DNA of 64,000 nt, from NCBI RefSeq assembly GCF_042433915.1, contig NZ_JBHLUN010000002.1:1-64000 (forward strand), given 5' to 3'. Positions 63,720-64,000 of this stretch are shown here, in pieces; within the stretch, counting starts at the first letter, position 1, and every line of letters begins with the position of its first letter. This stretch comes from Roseomonas elaeocarpi. Its GTDB lineage: Bacteria > Pseudomonadota > Alphaproteobacteria > Acetobacterales > Acetobacteraceae. Under the pieces are notes generated by a model, which saw nothing but the letters and a program-made list of their open reading frames with translations, ran no database searches and had not been told where the DNA came from. A program made the position numbers and the translations under genes.

Positions 63720-64000
63720 TCACGAGGTCGGCTGGACATCCAACTCCTTCCGGGCGCTCCAGGTGACGAAGTTCTCAGGGGCGTGCTGCTCCCTCGTGAT
63801 CGCCGCCAGGTAGTGTGGCTTCCAGACATCCCGGACAAAGGCTTCCATCGTGGTGGGCAGCGAGGAGCGGTCGTCGTGGAACCGCACACGGCCATCGTTG
63901 AGCGCATCCAGTGTCTGACTGTCATCGAGCCACCGTTCGGAGGTCCCGAACCTCCTGAGGAACTCCGCTTCGATCTCGCGCCGCCTTCTGTCGACGAAGC
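63720..64000 (-). CDS. hypothetical protein, 3' part only
   Basis: The 93 codons of open frame run to the window edge. It reads REIEAEFLRRFGTSERWLDD, ALNDGRVRFHDDRSSLPTTM and FVRDVWKPHYLAAITREQHA, ending KELDVQPTS. The residue pattern (charged helices, conserved Trp/His) is protein-like, but no family was recognised. The start lies outside the window. Confidence 0.6.
   Translation of the reverse strand, partial: FVDRRRREIEAEFLRRFGTSERWLDDSQTLDALNDGRVRFHDDRSSLPTTMEAFVRDVWKPHYLAAITREQHAPENFVTWSARKELDVQPTS

Overview
The window comes from a high-GC alphaproteobacterium. The gene families, the GTG/TTG start usage and the dnaA-dnaN-recF-gyrB order fit Acetobacteraceae of the Roseomonas type; this is an inference from familiarity, as no database was searched. 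The first ~27.5 kb is mostly chromosomal backbone carrying one inserted catabolic operon. The remaining ~36 kb is accessory, a mosaic of small regulons, orphan genes and many gene fragments.

0-5.4 kb: on the minus strand, the 5' part of murA, dcd, a small conserved protein, a lipoprotein and tRNA-Thr(GGT). A tyrosine-recombinase remnant abuts the tRNA 3' end. They are followed by a tandem aspartic-protease-fold lipoprotein, a hexapeptide acetyltransferase and a SpoU-type RNA methyltransferase.

5.5-16.2 kb: an eight-gene minus-strand operon. It encodes two paralogous 4,5-dihydroxyphthalate-decarboxylase-like proteins, a LigJ-like 4-oxalomesaconate hydratase, a second amidohydrolase, an MFS carrier, a VOC extradiol dioxygenase, an HpcH/HpaI aldolase and a ThDP enzyme. 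A divergent LysR regulator with two helix-turn-helix domains faces it across a 500-bp gap holding three GATAAGAA boxes. I read it as a meta-cleavage pathway for an unknown aromatic carboxylate, and it is the best candidate here for an undescribed system.

16.4-27.5 kb: ubiE, a mutM with a large low-complexity insertion, an enoyl-CoA hydratase, rpsT with its terminator, then dnaA, dnaN, recF and gyrB. A 271-bp structured inverted-repeat element that looks like a MITE or paired REP sits between dnaN and recF.

27.5-46 kb: accessory genes. They include a gene with a perfect 19-bp internal inverted repeat, YitT, a soluble FtsH-like AAA/M41 protein whose C-terminal coding end is partly duplicated at 44.4 kb, and a methyltransferase cut by an in-frame TGA. 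There are also an NYN-LOTUS protein, a GNAT enzyme, a 2'-5' RNA ligase family protein, an SGNH hydrolase and a LysR/isocitrate-lyase-family/quinone-oxidoreductase set. A GntR-controlled set with a broken phosphonoacetate hydrolase (phnA) and a DUF2325 protein complete the stretch.

46-51.5 kb: a minus-strand metal-oxyanion uptake operon. It has a FecCD/BtuCD-type ABC importer, two binding proteins, a Mop protein, a ModA-like protein and a truncated modA. A ModE-like operator sits just upstream, which points to molybdate or tungstate rather than iron.

52.4-57.5 kb: LysR, flavoprotein monooxygenase, peptide-type binding protein and two AhpD/CMD proteins in one plus-strand run. 58.3-62.9 kb: a visibly less GC-rich operon of a GntR/FCD regulator, D-2-hydroxyacid dehydrogenase, MFS transporter and FMN alpha-hydroxyacid oxidase, which suggests 2-hydroxyacid catabolism. 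The window ends with a decayed IS5-family transposase, a creD remnant and a partial unknown gene.
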